A stretch of 64,000 nucleotides of DNA from NCBI RefSeq assembly GCF_037975245.1, contig NC_092579.1:8732001-8796000 (forward strand). Direction: 5' to 3'. The first letter of the stretch is position 1. Each line of letters begins with the position of its first letter. Positions 10,657 through 23,243 of this stretch are shown piece by piece. This DNA is from Apostichopus japonicus (Eukaryota; Echinodermata; Holothuroidea; Aspidochirotida; Stichopodidae). The translations under genes and the position numbers were made by a program. Below the pieces are notes generated by a model, which saw nothing but the letters and a program-made list of their open reading frames with translations, was not told the DNA's origin and searched no databases.

Positions 10657-11560
10657 ACAGTTTTTTTGCTATATTCTGTTGTCTAAAATTTCCCAGTCAG
10701 TTATGTGATACCCTTACTTATGTACATATTCATTAGGTGTTAGAAATTGTTGTATGGGTTTTTTTTTTATTGATATATTTGCATTCAAACATAACTCAGA
10801 ATAGCTCTTTTAATGGACTAATGTTACATGTTAATATAGATTGAGGTTACAGCAGTGGAGTATTACAGGAAACATATACTTTAAAAAAAAAATGTCACCT
10901 AGGAAAGAACCTGGGCACAAAAACTATTGCATTACAGGAAATATATTACAGAAGTTACGGTCAGTGGAATAGAAAAGGAAGGCGGCTATGGAAACGTTAT
11001 CAAGTCATGAAATATCCGGAAAGGGTTTGAATAAATGTTAAACAATTTACATAGACTCGTTCGTTTCTTTTATTACTTTGTACTGTTGTCAGTAATACAT
11101 ACAAGGTGTTTGTTTCTTTAAGGTCACATTGTCCTTGTATCGTATTGTTTGAAAATGATAAAGCTATATGGATACATAGCTTACTCACTGGTTTCGACAC
11201 TGTATAATATATTGAAGAAAAAAGTCTTATAGGAAAGGTGAATATTCATAACATTTGCATTCCACGCCTAACATGGATTTTGTTTCCAAGATATGTCTTA
11301 TAGCGATAAATCATACACACAATTATGGCACACAACTATGGCACACAATTATGACACACAATTATGAAGATCTTCACATTTTAATCCTCGTTGTTAAAAT
11401 ATTTTGCGTTATTGGGAAAGAATCTCGTATATGTTTGACGTTTGACGTTGACTGAAAAAAAGGTTGACTTCGATTAATGTGAAATGAAGGTTTCTGCTCT
11501 CCCATTTGCATTGGGGAAGTGTCATGAACGTGGGGTAATGTAATTATTTGTTGTAGTTTA

Positions 11561-14339
11561 TGACTAAATATTAAAACATATGGCTAATATGTTGGTGTAC
11601 AAATGTCTACTAATTCAGAGTTGTTTGGTTCTGTAACAATACGTTTTGTAGTTTTCGTTTAGTGGTACCTTTTGCTTTACCGTTGCACTAAATTTAAGCG
11701 ACCTAGTGACTATAATGCAAGATGCATTTGCAACCTAAACAATCATTGATTGTCCACTTACAGACCAAGATAGATGAAAGAAACAAACATTTTGCCATAG
11801 TCTGCTCTGTTGATAAATAGATGCCAAAAAGTTTAGTCATGATCAATATCTACATAGACTCAACAAATTTTGCGCTGTTCTGCTTAACTTTACACTATGT
11901 GTGTGACGTGCTCGTCTAGGAATTTCATAGTCAATACGAAACCTATACAGAAATGATGTTGGATGCCAATTATATTAAAGGTTTAGGTTACGCAATTTTC
12001 ATTCCAGCTGCAAAATTGCATGTCTCTCTGTGGAGATTCATGTCACTGATTGGCAAGTTACATTTCAACCAAGTGATGTCTACAAAAACTAACGTTTGTG
12101 CATTGAAGTATAAAATACTATATCAGTAAAAAATAAAACTGTACTGAAAAATATTCTGAATCCATACGTTAAATAAACCAAATGCATCTTTGTTTAAAAT
12201 ATCGGGTCTCTGACTCTTGACGTGACCCTTCTCTTTTGAAGTATGTGACGTCACAAAACTATCATAATCATTAGACATTAATAAAGTCTCCTCATGATCT
12301 CGTAGCGCCAGTATACAGAATTGTCAGTGTTAGAGAAATAAAAACAAAATGTACTTCATAAATACAGAACTGATAATCTGTCTTCATAGTCGCCGGAGAC
12401 ATATGTAGTTCCAGTCATAAGGTAACTTACTTAATGATATATTTAATAAGATCTGCTGCAGTAATGCTATAATTGAGTCACTATACGTGTGATCCAAACA
12501 ATGTCTGGTCACATATATGCGGTTATTAAGCCTGTACCTTGTGTTTCAGAGATAACGAAAATGGTGAGCCTTTCGCAATAGCCATAGTTTGTGTTGCTAT
12601 CAAATTTCTCTAAGATGAAACCAAATTCTAGCTGAAAAATTACGAATAAAAATAATGACTCTGATAGGGTATATGAAAGTCAGTTAATATCTTCATATAT
12701 ATTTTTGTGGTTTGTTTAAATATTTTTGTTTGATGTTCTTCTAAAGATATATAACATTTAACATACGTAAAATCAGCCATGCGTTTTACATCAAAGAATG
12801 AAATTTCCTTGAAAGATTTCATCACAATGAATTTCGAAGAAATATTATTAAAGCTTCCATGACCGAGGCAATTGACATATTGACTTAAAACACGTTACAG
12901 TAATAATTGTATTTCCATTGGTTAAAGGTGAGCACTCTTACCCAGTGCAAGAGAGTCAAAATAACACACCGACCAGCTCGTGTTAATATGTAGCTTCTTA
13001 ATGACATTTTTTGGGCTTATGAGCTCCACTTAAAGGTCACGCATTTGACAATTATACCAGCCCCAAATTCCTATGAACATGAACAGGTCTTCCTGTATTT
13101 ATAACTGAAGCATGGAAAACGAACACCAAACAGAAATAACCAGTGAGATTCAGTAGTAACTAGTTTAACTTAACGCATCACTGACTGCATGCATTGCCTT
13201 TTAGAATGCCATTATATGCAACTGAGTTACTACAGCATAGACCAATACCCTTATGTTCAGTGAACACAGCTGCGGTAATGTAATGATCTGCTTTAGTTTA
13301 AACTTTTTCATATGATGGATCTATAAAGATACGATCCTAGAATAAATTCAGACATATTACTTTAATAAATTTTGAATTCTAGCCGCTAGAAAAACCTGAG
13401 TTTTTCTTAAACTAATCTGATTTTTATTAAAGAAACTTTGATAAGAATGAAAATCAACCCACAAAACTCAGTCTCTTTTATCGAGTAGGCGTAATTCGAT
13501 AAGGCCTGGTTTGCATAACAATCAAACTAATCTAACTAGAATAGACTTTAGACCCTTGTCGGTCTGAAAAACTGACATTTATAAGGGGGAGAATACGTTT
13601 GAAACAGGACTGGCGTATAATTGAAGGTCAGATACCAATGGTGTTACACGTGCAAGATATAATATAATGTTAGGGCTAAGGTTAAGCTGGTCTGACTCCG
13701 CCCACGTGGCACACATTGACCAGTAAAAACGAAATACATTGAAATATCATAGTCAAGACTAGATAAGTTCCCAAATATAATTCCAGTTTTCAAATATTGA
13801 AGCTTTATAATGTGATAAAGGTCAGGAATATTCCTTAAAGCTGCATTGATAATCAATCGATGACACAGGGATAGCCTCGATGAAAATGTTTAATCTAGAA
13901 TTGCAAAGATTATAGCCATTAAATTAAGCAGTTTCTTGAAATGTCCAGAGTTTCGTGACTGTCACCACCATATGCCTAAATGACAAATTCGTACCATATT
14001 AGAAACATGCGAGGAAATGTTTTACTATAATGGAGTATTATTGCATTTGTAGTATCTGTGAAAGCAAGATGTACAGTTGAACCGAATTAATTGTCAAAAA
14101 TGTGATACATTGATCTTTTTTTTATTTGTTTTGGAGAAAAACATTATTCAACGTTGTTTGGATTCATACGTTCGTAATGTTGAGTTAAATATTAGTCCAA
14201 CATTTTTAGAGTAAAAACAAAGGGAACCTGTAATTTAATACTATAGGCTACCAGCTGCAGCATGAGTACCATTACAGTCAGGTATAGAATTCTACTTCGT
14301 ATGCGTGTGTAGTATACTCTAAGCACGAGTACTTGCTAT
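11561..14339. other. Intergenic DNA with no recognised feature
   Basis: About 2.8 kb of AT-rich sequence with only short chance frames. It has no counterpart that I noticed elsewhere in the window. Confidence 0.5.
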
Positions 14340-17300
14340 CGCTGTTTCAGTCATTTATTTGTTTTATCGTCAATTGTATACAATGGGAACGGAAGTATCC
14401 TATAAAGTCTTAAAAAGACTTAACAAAGTAGGAGACTCCCTGGAAGAAAAGGAAAAAAAAATGTACAAAGATAAATAATATACATAAGGATGAAATATAC
14501 AATAATATTATCCTGATGATGCTGAGATGGATACGTGAATAGATTATATAATACAAGTACGAGTTAATAAATTCCTTTTAAAATGTCTGGTGAATGTGTG
14601 TTTTGAAGGTATAAAATTCAATGTTTTTTTTTTATATATCATTACATATTTGTATTGCTCTATTACGTTATATGTTATTATGGTAAAAATTGCAATGAGC
14701 GTTGTCAGCTTGTCTTGTGTGATGGTAATGTAAGACTCTGTTACTACACATAAAGTCATTAAAAGTGACTGACAGTAATCCATTCCAGGCTTTGTAAGCA
14801 AAAGTAGCAACCTTGACTATTATAATATCACCAAGTTTTGATAAATTTAGGGACTTAAATATTCCACTAGTATGTTTAAGTTGTGGGGCGTTAGCAATGT
14901 GACGTATAGCTGTCTTTTGGAGAATATGTAGGCGGTCAATGTTAACATGAACCAGACCAAATAATACAGTAGGAAAGGTGTGGTAGAGCTAATGTTTGAT
15001 AAAGCATTCTAAGGACATGATGTGGGAGGACATATTTCAGTTCAGATAATATACCAGTATTTTTAGCTACAATGTTACATACTAACGAAATATGGTTATT
15101 TCAAGAAAGTTTGCTATCAATGTTAACACCAAGAAACTTAGTATCAGTTACACATTTAATTATTTTACCGTCCATCGTAATATCCTTATCCCAAAGAAAT
15201 GCTCTCCTTCTACTGAAAACAATATATTCAGTCTTATCAATATTAATACTTAATTTGTTTGCTGCGAACCAATCACATAACTTATTCAGTTCACAAGAGA
15301 CAGTACTTTGGAGTGAAAGAAAATATTGGTGTCATCGGCAAATAAAGACTGTATGAGAGCGATGTTGGAGACATAGCAGATATCATTGACGTATATAATA
15401 AACAGCAAAGGAACTAATACAGAGCCCTCAGGCACACCACAGGCGATTTCACCAAATCCAGAATTTGAATTTTTTATGTAGCATATTGTAACCTATTTTT
15501 GACATAACTGTCTAGCCAATTAGGGTTGTTCCTCTGATTCCTTAGAAAGATAGTTTGGATAATAAAATGTAGTGGTTAATTGTGTCGAATGCTTTAAACA
15601 GGTCGAGGAAGACGCGGATGCAAGTGTTGTCATGATAGAGATCAGTGTAAAGTCTGCCAATAGCAACTGCCAGAGCAAATTCAGTAGAATGACCAGGGCG
15701 GAAACCATACTGTTGGTTATAAAGAATGTTGTACTTGCACATAAACCGTAAATACGATTGAACATTAACCGTTCAATAAGTTGTGAAAAACATGATAACA
15801 GTGATATAGGGCGATGCTTTTGTTAAAATCTCGTGTCACCTTTTTTGAAGATAGGTACTACTTATGCGACTTTGAGTTAATCATGAAATATGCCAGTATT
15901 AAAAGAGATATTACAGATGTGAGTGATGGGCTTGGTAATAAAATAAATAACATGTTTGATAATACCTAGCTTAAAAACATCGTAACCTGCTGCCTTATTT
16001 GATTTAAAGTTGGAGCTTGCTATTTTAATGAACTCAGCTTCAGTAACAGGATAACTGTGAATGACATGTGAATGACATGTGAATGAATTTTTCAGCAGTG
16101 TTCATACTTTTAATCTTACTTGCAAGTTCCTGGCCAAAGTTAAGAAAAAAAAATATTAAAATGATTTGCTACTTCTTTGTCGTCGTCACTAACTTGTTGA
16201 TTGTTATCATTAAAGGCAGTGGGATAAGTGGAATGCTTATTTTGTCGGAGAATTTTCTTTATAGTTATCCATGTTTGGCCAATATTGTTTCTGCTGTTGT
16301 TAATCTTATTACAAAAGTATAATTTGTTTAAAAAACGAATAATCTTGTTAAGTTATTTGAGGTATATAGTATAGGTTGACCTACTGTCATTAGTATTGTT
16401 GTTTGGGTAGCGCCTATAGAGCTGATTTTTCCTCTTAATGGATTTTAAGATTCTATTAGTTATCCAAGGGTGTTTCTTTTTCCTCCTTATTGTTTTACTG
16501 ATGTTATGCAATGGAAAACAGGCATTTTACGTTGAATTATATGAATTAAAGAAAGCATTATAAGAAGTGTTAGCGTCAGATTTAGTAAGCACCGCATCCC
16601 ATGTTTTTACTTTTAATTTCAGAAATAAAACAAACAAATATTACTGCTCTTATTGCTATAATTACGGACTTGCAATGGGCTATACCTAACTGTACTCTGA
16701 TTCACAGGGTCATGAAGCAAAATGGTCACTTATATTTGTAATAAGTATTGCAGATGTCATTAGAGCATCAACATTAGTTTAAATGTTGTCAATTATGGTG
16801 GCAGAAGATGGACTAACTACTAACTAGTTATTGTGGGATAAACCCAGCTCAAATGAATAAGGTTAAGAAAGTCAGTAGATATGCTAGCTTTAGAAAAATC
16901 AATATTAAAATCTCCCATAATATAGGATATGCTAAGGATAAGCTGCATATTACAATTGAAATCATTATTTAAACTGTTGGGATGTCTGTATACACAACCA
17001 ACGATAAGCTTTTCGTTACTAGGTGTGTTCGTTTCAATGAACATTGCTTCCATAGAATTGTATAAAATAGACAAATCTGTACGGTGGTTTATATTAAAGT
17101 CATTCAGTAAAACCATTTATGGAAAAATCGTGATTTAACAAAGATATAAAGTAGTAATATCGGAAACATGTTTCTTTAAATTACGACTATTGTGATGAAG
17201 TAATGATACACACTTATGGGGTGGTGAGTGATAAAGAGAATCTATGCCATAGTACTTACAAGATTATTTTCGCTCATTACCTCAGTGGAATTAGTGTAAA

Positions 17301-18990
17301 AAGGCATAATGGCTAGTAGAAAGTAAAGTTTAATTGTCCAATAGTAATTTTAGTTAGTTTTTATGGCCTATTAGCAGTTCCTGTCTGCACTTTCTCCTAA
17401 GGGCGGAAATTGTAGGTTTCCTCGATCGCTGGTTGTGTGGTTTTCTTTTGTTGAGTAGTTAACTTCTACGGTACAGTGTAGACTTCATCGGTTGAAGCTG
17501 CTCTCTCGCCCGCTACACACAGAGAACACAGTTACTACTCTAAATTTCAAAGGTTTGTACCACAGTAAAAACTGGATCGTGCTATAAATCGGTAACATGT
17601 GCTATTAGGATTACAGGAAAAACTGAGGATATGTGTAATTCCAACAATCAAGTTGTTGGGATTTGCTGGGATTACACATATCCTCAGTTCTTACTGTAAT
17701 CCTTATAGCACATGCTACCGACTTATCAGATTTGTCAGCCCGATCCAGTTTTTACTGTGGTACAAAACTTTAAGATTTACAGTTGTTACTATAATCTCTG
17801 TGTGAATCGGCTGGCTCTCTTCATTCTTGTGTTTTCTGTTGCCGAGGATCGAGTTCTCGGGGATTGGGAATTTGATGTTGTAGGAAGATTTTCTTTCTGC
17901 GTTTTATTATATTTATCTGCTGGTTTGGTCTGTTTGTTATTGCTATTTTCACTATGGCTTTGCTTTGGTAAATCTTCGCTTTCTGTGTCCACGACTATCA
18001 AAGTTTCACTTTCACCTGTGTCGAAGTTTGATCTAGTGGCCTGATCTGTCACTAGACTGTCTTTTCTGGTGTCTCCTTTAAGGTTAGGTTGTTTGTGAAC
18101 TTCATCATTGTTCCCTTGATCGGATTCTCTTGTTGTCTCTTTGTCTTGCTGATCCTACATCGTCTCTTGCTCGTAATCTTCCTCATATTCAGTGCAGTTG
18201 AAGCTTTTGTTGCCAAAGCGATGACAGTTAAAGCACTCTGTTGATGGGAATCTTGATTTGGAGTGTCCCAGCTCATCACATTGTTTACATCTATAGTTTG
18301 GGCAGTTTCTCATTAGATGATCCTCTCCAAAGCAATTTTTGCAAACCCTACTTTGGCCATTGTGTTTGAGTCTTATATGAATGCCGCCAATAACAACAGG
18401 TACACTTTATACCATGCTTGATAATTCAAGCCGCACAAATCGTGTCCCGTTTTGGATGTTTGGAAAATCCCTGTAGAATTTATGGGTCCATTCAGATCGA
18501 ATTTTTGCACTCAAGTTCTGTTTATTTGTCGGTTAGTTCAGAATCATCAATAAAAATAGAGACGTTGAATTAACTTACAGTCACTTTATGTTTCGTTACA
18601 CCCATCACGACGCAATGCTCTTTGAAATTCCCAATTTGTAAACCCGACTCCTGTAACAAATCAGCATCCTTCACGTTTTAAGTTTGACAATCCATTGCCC
18701 AGAAACTTTAAAACCGCCGATAATGTTCTTCCTTCCGACGTCACTTGAGATAGCATTTATCACATCAATAGCGTTAAACTAGTAATCTACTATTTTTATG
18801 CTATTCTCCTTCAGGTTGTTACTTTTTTGCCGTTGCTCCATACTAACAGGTGAACGTTGGCTAGAATGAGCATAACTCATATCTGTAGTGAAGGGCTGAC
18901 TTGCACCGAAAGAAGCAGCCGCCTCCAATTCTGTGAAACAGTTTCGTCCCAAAATGTCTTGCAAATTCAATTTACCAAGCAATTAAATAA
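14340..18990 (-). mobile_element. Decayed full-length-like LINE (CR1/jockey type)
   Basis: Minus-strand order is as expected for a two-ORF non-LTR retrotransposon. ORF1 remnants (about 18980-17812) include zinc knuckles: CKNCFGEDHLMRNC (near 18350-18300) followed by CKQCDELGHSKSR and CFNCHRF. ORF2 endonuclease remnants (17140-16820) show VGCVYRHPNS and IMGDFNID. Reverse transcriptase remnants (about 15980-15030) include NQQYGFRPGHSTEFAL, FLDLFKAFDTINH, VPEGS-type sequence and FADD. The 3' end lies near 14340. Frames are broken by many stops and shifts. A palindromic MITE (17509-17811) separates ORF1 from ORF2. Confidence 0.82.
17509..17811. mobile_element. Long-palindrome MITE, copy 1
   Basis: About 303 bases whose two halves are inverted copies. 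The ends are CCCGCTACACACAGAG and its inverse CTCTGTGTGAATCGG, and the centre repeats ACTGAGGATATGTGTAAT against ATTACACATATCCTCAGT. It is inserted in the LINE. Two relatives lie at 20804-20905 (half) and 30870-31173. Confidence 0.8.
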
Positions 18991-19640
18991 AATGAGCCGT
19001 TTGTGCAATCCAGTAACTAGCAGTTCTCCAATTTCGATAATTTCAGCAATCAAGGCGGAAAATCGTACATTTTTAAGAGACATAAATTGTACATGTTCGC
19101 CGGTCACGAACACTTGCGAACAGTGACACAAATCAAATAAGGAATGTTGGTAAGAAAAAGAGTATGTGTATGGAACTTTATCGAGGAGAATGTGTGAAAT
19201 AAAATCATCATTCATGTAAGAAGCAACAATATGTACAGGAGGGAGGGTGGAGGGGGGATAATGGGGCATTTATTGTTAACTCCATAAAAACCTCCAACAT
19301 GAATTTTGAATAAATTAGATTTTGGTGTTGAAATTGATCTTTTTCCACTATTTTAATGATAGAAAGTGTCCTATTGTTATGTAAAATGTGCATGAGGGGG
19401 ATTGCTGAAGTACAAAAACGTAGGAAACATTGCCGGAGCAGCAAAGGTCTTGTATTCATCATGTATGGAGATTACAACGTATTGCTACAACAGCCAAACG
19501 AGCTAACATGGAGAGTGCCTTTACATGACGTGGACGTTATTTGATACATTTTCATAACGTAGTTCTTTATCGGTGCATGGGCATAGATAATTCATATCAT
19601 TTTTCATGTCTCACTTCCAGTCATGATATAGTATTATTTT
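18991..19640. other. Interval with no recognised feature
   Basis: Possible 5' untranslated remains of the LINE, then unassigned DNA up to the kinase exon. No supported gene. Confidence 0.4.
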
Positions 19641-19837
19641 ACGGTTGAAAATTTTCCGATGTAAAGGAAGACCTGCTGAATGAAATGAAACTCATTGCAG
19701 AGCTCGGTGATCATATGAACATCGTCTGTCTTCTTGCGTATTGCTCTATGACCGAAACGTACTACCTTATAACAGAGTTAGTGCAGTACGGGGACTTGCT
19801 GGGATTTTTAAGGAAGTGCAGAAAGATAAGCTCAACA
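19626..19837 (+). pseudogene. Receptor tyrosine kinase fragment, exon covering alpha-C helix to hinge
   Basis: Translation gives EDLLNEMKLIAELGDH (alpha-C helix with its conserved Glu), NIVCLLAYC (beta-4), YYLITELVQYGDLLGFLRKC (beta-5, hinge, alpha-D). This is the pattern of Tie- and FGFR-type receptor kinases. An in-frame TAG lies upstream of FTVENFSDVKED, so the exon is broken at its 5' end; the Gly-loop and the VAVK lysine are missing. The next kinase exon is 860 bases downstream. Probably the dead end of an older Tie-like receptor copy. Confidence 0.72.
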
Positions 19838-19998
19838 TTTTTGTATGATAGATGTCGCTGGATGCAATTTAAGAAACCAAATAAATATAATTGTACACAG
19901 AATATTATATTGACTTAAGTGTCATGGAAAGGTACTTAGAAAAATACTCTAACTGTTTCCCCTCCCCCACACCCTTTTGTATCAATTATTTGTACAAT

Positions 19999-20038
<40 letters not shown>
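19999..20038. repeat. (TA)n microsatellite
   Basis: TA tract between the two kinase exon remnants. Confidence 0.9.
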
Positions 20039-20040
<2 letters not shown>

Positions 20041-20700
20041 TACATGAACACGTGTGAAGAAAAGGGAGGACGACCGGGGGCGGGGGGGGGGGGAATGCCA
20101 TACCCAAAACGTTCGGTAGCGGAAATGTTTTTACATTAAAATGTCGGAGAAGAGTTCAGAATACTCCTTCCGACCCACTACGATATCACGTGCGGGATCC
20201 AAAATGTTGTTTCAACCAGACAGAAGTTCACAAATATTCTTTAACAATAAATACCTAATTTATAGTCTCGATATGCCTCAAAATTAGCAACTTGCCATCG
20301 TTCAACTTTTGTAAAGGCCGCCATTTATGAAAGTAGGCGTCAACAACCCAATGGCCACACCCTTCCTTATAAATCATGGACACCGCTCTATATTACCTTT
20401 TCCACCAAGGTTCATACTCGTTCCGCCCTAAAACAATCGGGGGAGGGGGGGGGGTCAAATGATCCCTCACTCCATCCTTTGAAATCCTGCAGTGACTTTC
20501 CAGTTCCGTTCTGAAGATGTAACTGTGCAATATTGAATTGCTATATTTTATGTCTGCACTACGTCAATTTAAAAATTATAAGAAAAGTAACATTCAACTC
20601 CAAATACTTTGGACAGTAATCCTTTCAAACAATGCATCAAAATTGATATTACATATCTTAAAGTTACTAATGTATTTTTACCCCTCTCAATTTCAACTCA

Positions 20701-20785
20701 GTTAGAAAATTTGGAGGAAGATCTTATATACTCAGTAGGACGGAATCAACTATTAATAATTGCTCGTGACGTTGCCAAAGGAATA
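20701..20785 (+). pseudogene. Receptor tyrosine kinase fragment, alpha-E exon
   Basis: A small exon bounded by TTCAACTCAG and GTAAGG encodes ENLEEDLIYSVGRNQLL then IARDVAKGI, the kinase-insert border and alpha-E helix of a receptor tyrosine kinase. The exon that should follow (HRD catalytic loop, DFG) is absent. A half copy of the palindromic MITE starts 18 bases later. With the exon at 19626-19837 it forms one truncated kinase gene. Confidence 0.7.
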
Positions 20786-20803
20786 GTAAGGGCAAAAATA
20801 CCG

Positions 20804-20905
20804 TTCTAATAGCACATGCTACCGATTTACAGTACGATCCAGTGTTTACTTGGGTACAAAACGTTAAGATTTACAGTAGTAACTGTGTTCTCTGTGTGTA
20901 TCGGG
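20804..20905. mobile_element. Palindrome MITE, right half only
   Basis: Matches the right half of the element at 17509-17811, ending CTCTGTGTGTATCGGG. It sits just 3' of the last kinase exon remnant. Confidence 0.75.
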
Positions 20906-20923
20906 TAATTTACTCCAGAACAC

Positions 20924-21308
20924 GATGTGACTGTGTTCATCAGAACAGAAATGTATAGTTTCTTCCGCAGTTTTCATTGCATATATATATATATACATTA
21001 GATGTCCATTAGCATATGTTTTTTTTTTTTGTTTTTTTTGTTTGTACAGGACTACCTTTTTTGGAAAAGTGGCGTCATCACTGCTGTGAGTTTTCTGGGA
21101 GCAACTCCAATCAGGAGTTCTCCAAAGGATTTGTTAGAAAAGTACCTTTCCTGATTGGGTACTGTATCCTCGCTCCAATTTGGCCCCTCCCTCTAAATAG
21201 ACAAACAAATTGCTAGGAAAGCCATGTGGCTGCAGAGCCTTTACCCTCCAAACCATTAGGATGTAGATTTAGTGAGATTGTAGGAGCAGACTTGGATCCC
21301 AAGTTAAA
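20924..21308. repeat. Repeat C, left copy
   Basis: Direct repeat of 56184-56549. Shared stretches include AGTTTTCTGGGAGCAACTCC and GATGTCCATTAGCATATG. No recognised coding function. In both places an LRR gene fragment follows downstream. Confidence 0.82.
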
Positions 21309-21742
21309 AAAAGAGAATTGTTTCATCTCTACGTCCGCACGGATTACAGCGGGAGTTTTCGTTTTCTTCATGTGCGATAACACATTATAAGTGCCTACAA
21401 TGCGGTGCAGAAAACGGAATTGAAAATAAATTATCTTAGTTTCTCTGAAGGTTTTAAAAGGAGATTGGAAAATCACTTGCTATTGGTTTTCACTAAAATC
21501 AAAATTAACTTTCCATTTAACAATCGACCTAGGACTCTTGATCGCCTGTGAAATAAGTTGCTTATAAATACACTTCGACAGATGTACGTTGTGATGAGTC
21601 GCATTTAACGATGAGGTATCATTTCCAATGTGAGCTTGATTCAATGACTTTCTCCAGTTAACTGGGATGGCATTAAAATCCCATAATAAACAGTGAAAGG
21701 GCAGTTAATGTGGTACTTTTCTCTGAAGTCTGATAAAAAGTT

Positions 21743-22080
21743 GCAGTCTCAACCAAATAACTCCCATAAAAAATATTCATTGCGAGAAATGGTGAAACTT
21801 GCAAACCTGGATCTGAGATATATTTACATTTCTTTTTTATCCTCTGAGTCATTCTCTAGTCTTTTGGAACAATATTTCAAGATTAAACCTGAAAGAACCC
21901 CAGCTATTAAAGGAGGTCGATCTGAACTCGAACTGTCTGAACACTATAACAATTGAGACTAACTTCCTTAAATTCAATGATCTCTCTTGTAATCTGTTTA
22001 CCAACGTTCCTATTTTGAACTGCACCCATATGTCAAACATGTGTATTGAAGGTAACCATTTTGATTGCAGCGATGGATTC
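21743..22080 (+). pseudogene. LRR3: broken LRR receptor fragment
   Basis: Matches LRR1 from about 4125 to 4480, covering the last LRRs and the start of the C-terminal cap (NHFDCSD). A deletion removes the LEYLNLSFN repeat and shifts the frame. No N-terminal cap, membrane segment or tail is present. The VWD exon of the broken Tie-like receptor copy starts only 325 bases downstream. Confidence 0.8.
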
Positions 22081-22869
22081 TTGTTACTTATTTCGGTTCT
22101 ACATCGCCGGCAGATTTGGTAAGATTTTATCCAAATACAGGATTCCTCGTGCAGAGTTATAAAGATACTTAATTGAATGATCAATACAAAATAAACATTG
22201 TAAGTGACATGCTAAGAAAAATAGATTGATTCGTTTACGATTTTACAATTGATTACATACGACATATTATGTGTATTGCCAGTGGTACATTCTTATCCTG
22301 TGCTGAACACCTGCCAACAACATTATTATAAATTATTTTGTTAGCATAGGTGCTCTTAACGTCGAGATGGTTGCATTCACGTTAATTATGACTTATATTT
22401 TCAGCTGTGTGCTCAGGAGATCCTCATATGCTCACCCTTGACGGCAATTTGTATACATTCAATGGCTGGGGAGAATTTCTAATGATTATAGTTGGAGACG
22501 GCGACGTAATGCTTCAAGCCATAAGCCTTCCAATAGCCAGTTAGTTACTTTCTTCAGAAATATATCCATGAACTGGTTAACAACATCCTCTATTTGGTTC
22601 TTTGGCTAACATAATCTTCCTTATCTGTTAAATACATTTTAGGTAATATAATCGCATTAATACTCAGTACTGCGCCAAAGGTTACTTTATCATCGTTAAC
22701 GCAGAGTTATTTGTAAAAATGAGAGGGGAAAAAAGGATGATCGTTCGATATAAGGCTTACGTTTTTTATTCACCATTTGATGATCTTTATATCAGATCAC
22801 TGCAGATGATTTTCTGACAGCTGTACTAGTGACGTCATAATGTTTTTCATGTTTTACTAGAGAAATATT

Positions 22870-23243
22870 CAAGGGCGTAGGAACCGGGGGGGGGCTGGGG
22901 GCGCCAGCCCCCCCAGTGAAAAATGTGGAGGGGCGGAAGTATCATTCCGCCCCCCCTCCCGCTTCGCAAGTCAGAAAACCCCTTTTTCATTTCCAAATGA
23001 GAAAAAAAATCTCATTTGGAGCACCAAATTGCATCTAAGGCCAGGTGAAAATACAAATTAAGTTTACAAAATGGAGTGAGTGTTGAAGTGTGCTATATTG
23101 CACCAAATTGCATCTGAGGCCACCTGGAAATGCAAAAAATTCCAAAGGGGAGGGGGACACCCCCTCCCCTTAGACCCCTCCCCAGGCCGGCCATCAGTCT
23201 TCAGCCCCCCCCCCCTACTCAAAAGTACCTTCCTACGCCACTG
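22870..23243. mobile_element. hAT-type MITE in a VWD intron
   Basis: 374 bases starting CAAGGGCGTAGGAA and ending TTCCTACGCCACTG, with an exact 8-base duplication GAAATATT (22862-22869 and 23244-23251). It contains G- and C-runs and no gene. It lies in the intron that splits the VWD domain of the broken receptor copy. Confidence 0.85.

Larger units (their letters stand above)
9691..11560. repeat. Repeat B, left copy, with insertions
   Basis: 9691-10125 matches 54663-55350 and 10655-11560 matches 55370-56160. The intervening 10126-10654 is largely extra sequence containing a tRNA-like fragment and a MITE. Repeat A abuts repeat B directly here, whereas on the right A and B are separated by LRR genes. 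A short tandem array of a CACACAATTATG unit lies at 11315-11365. Confidence 0.8.
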
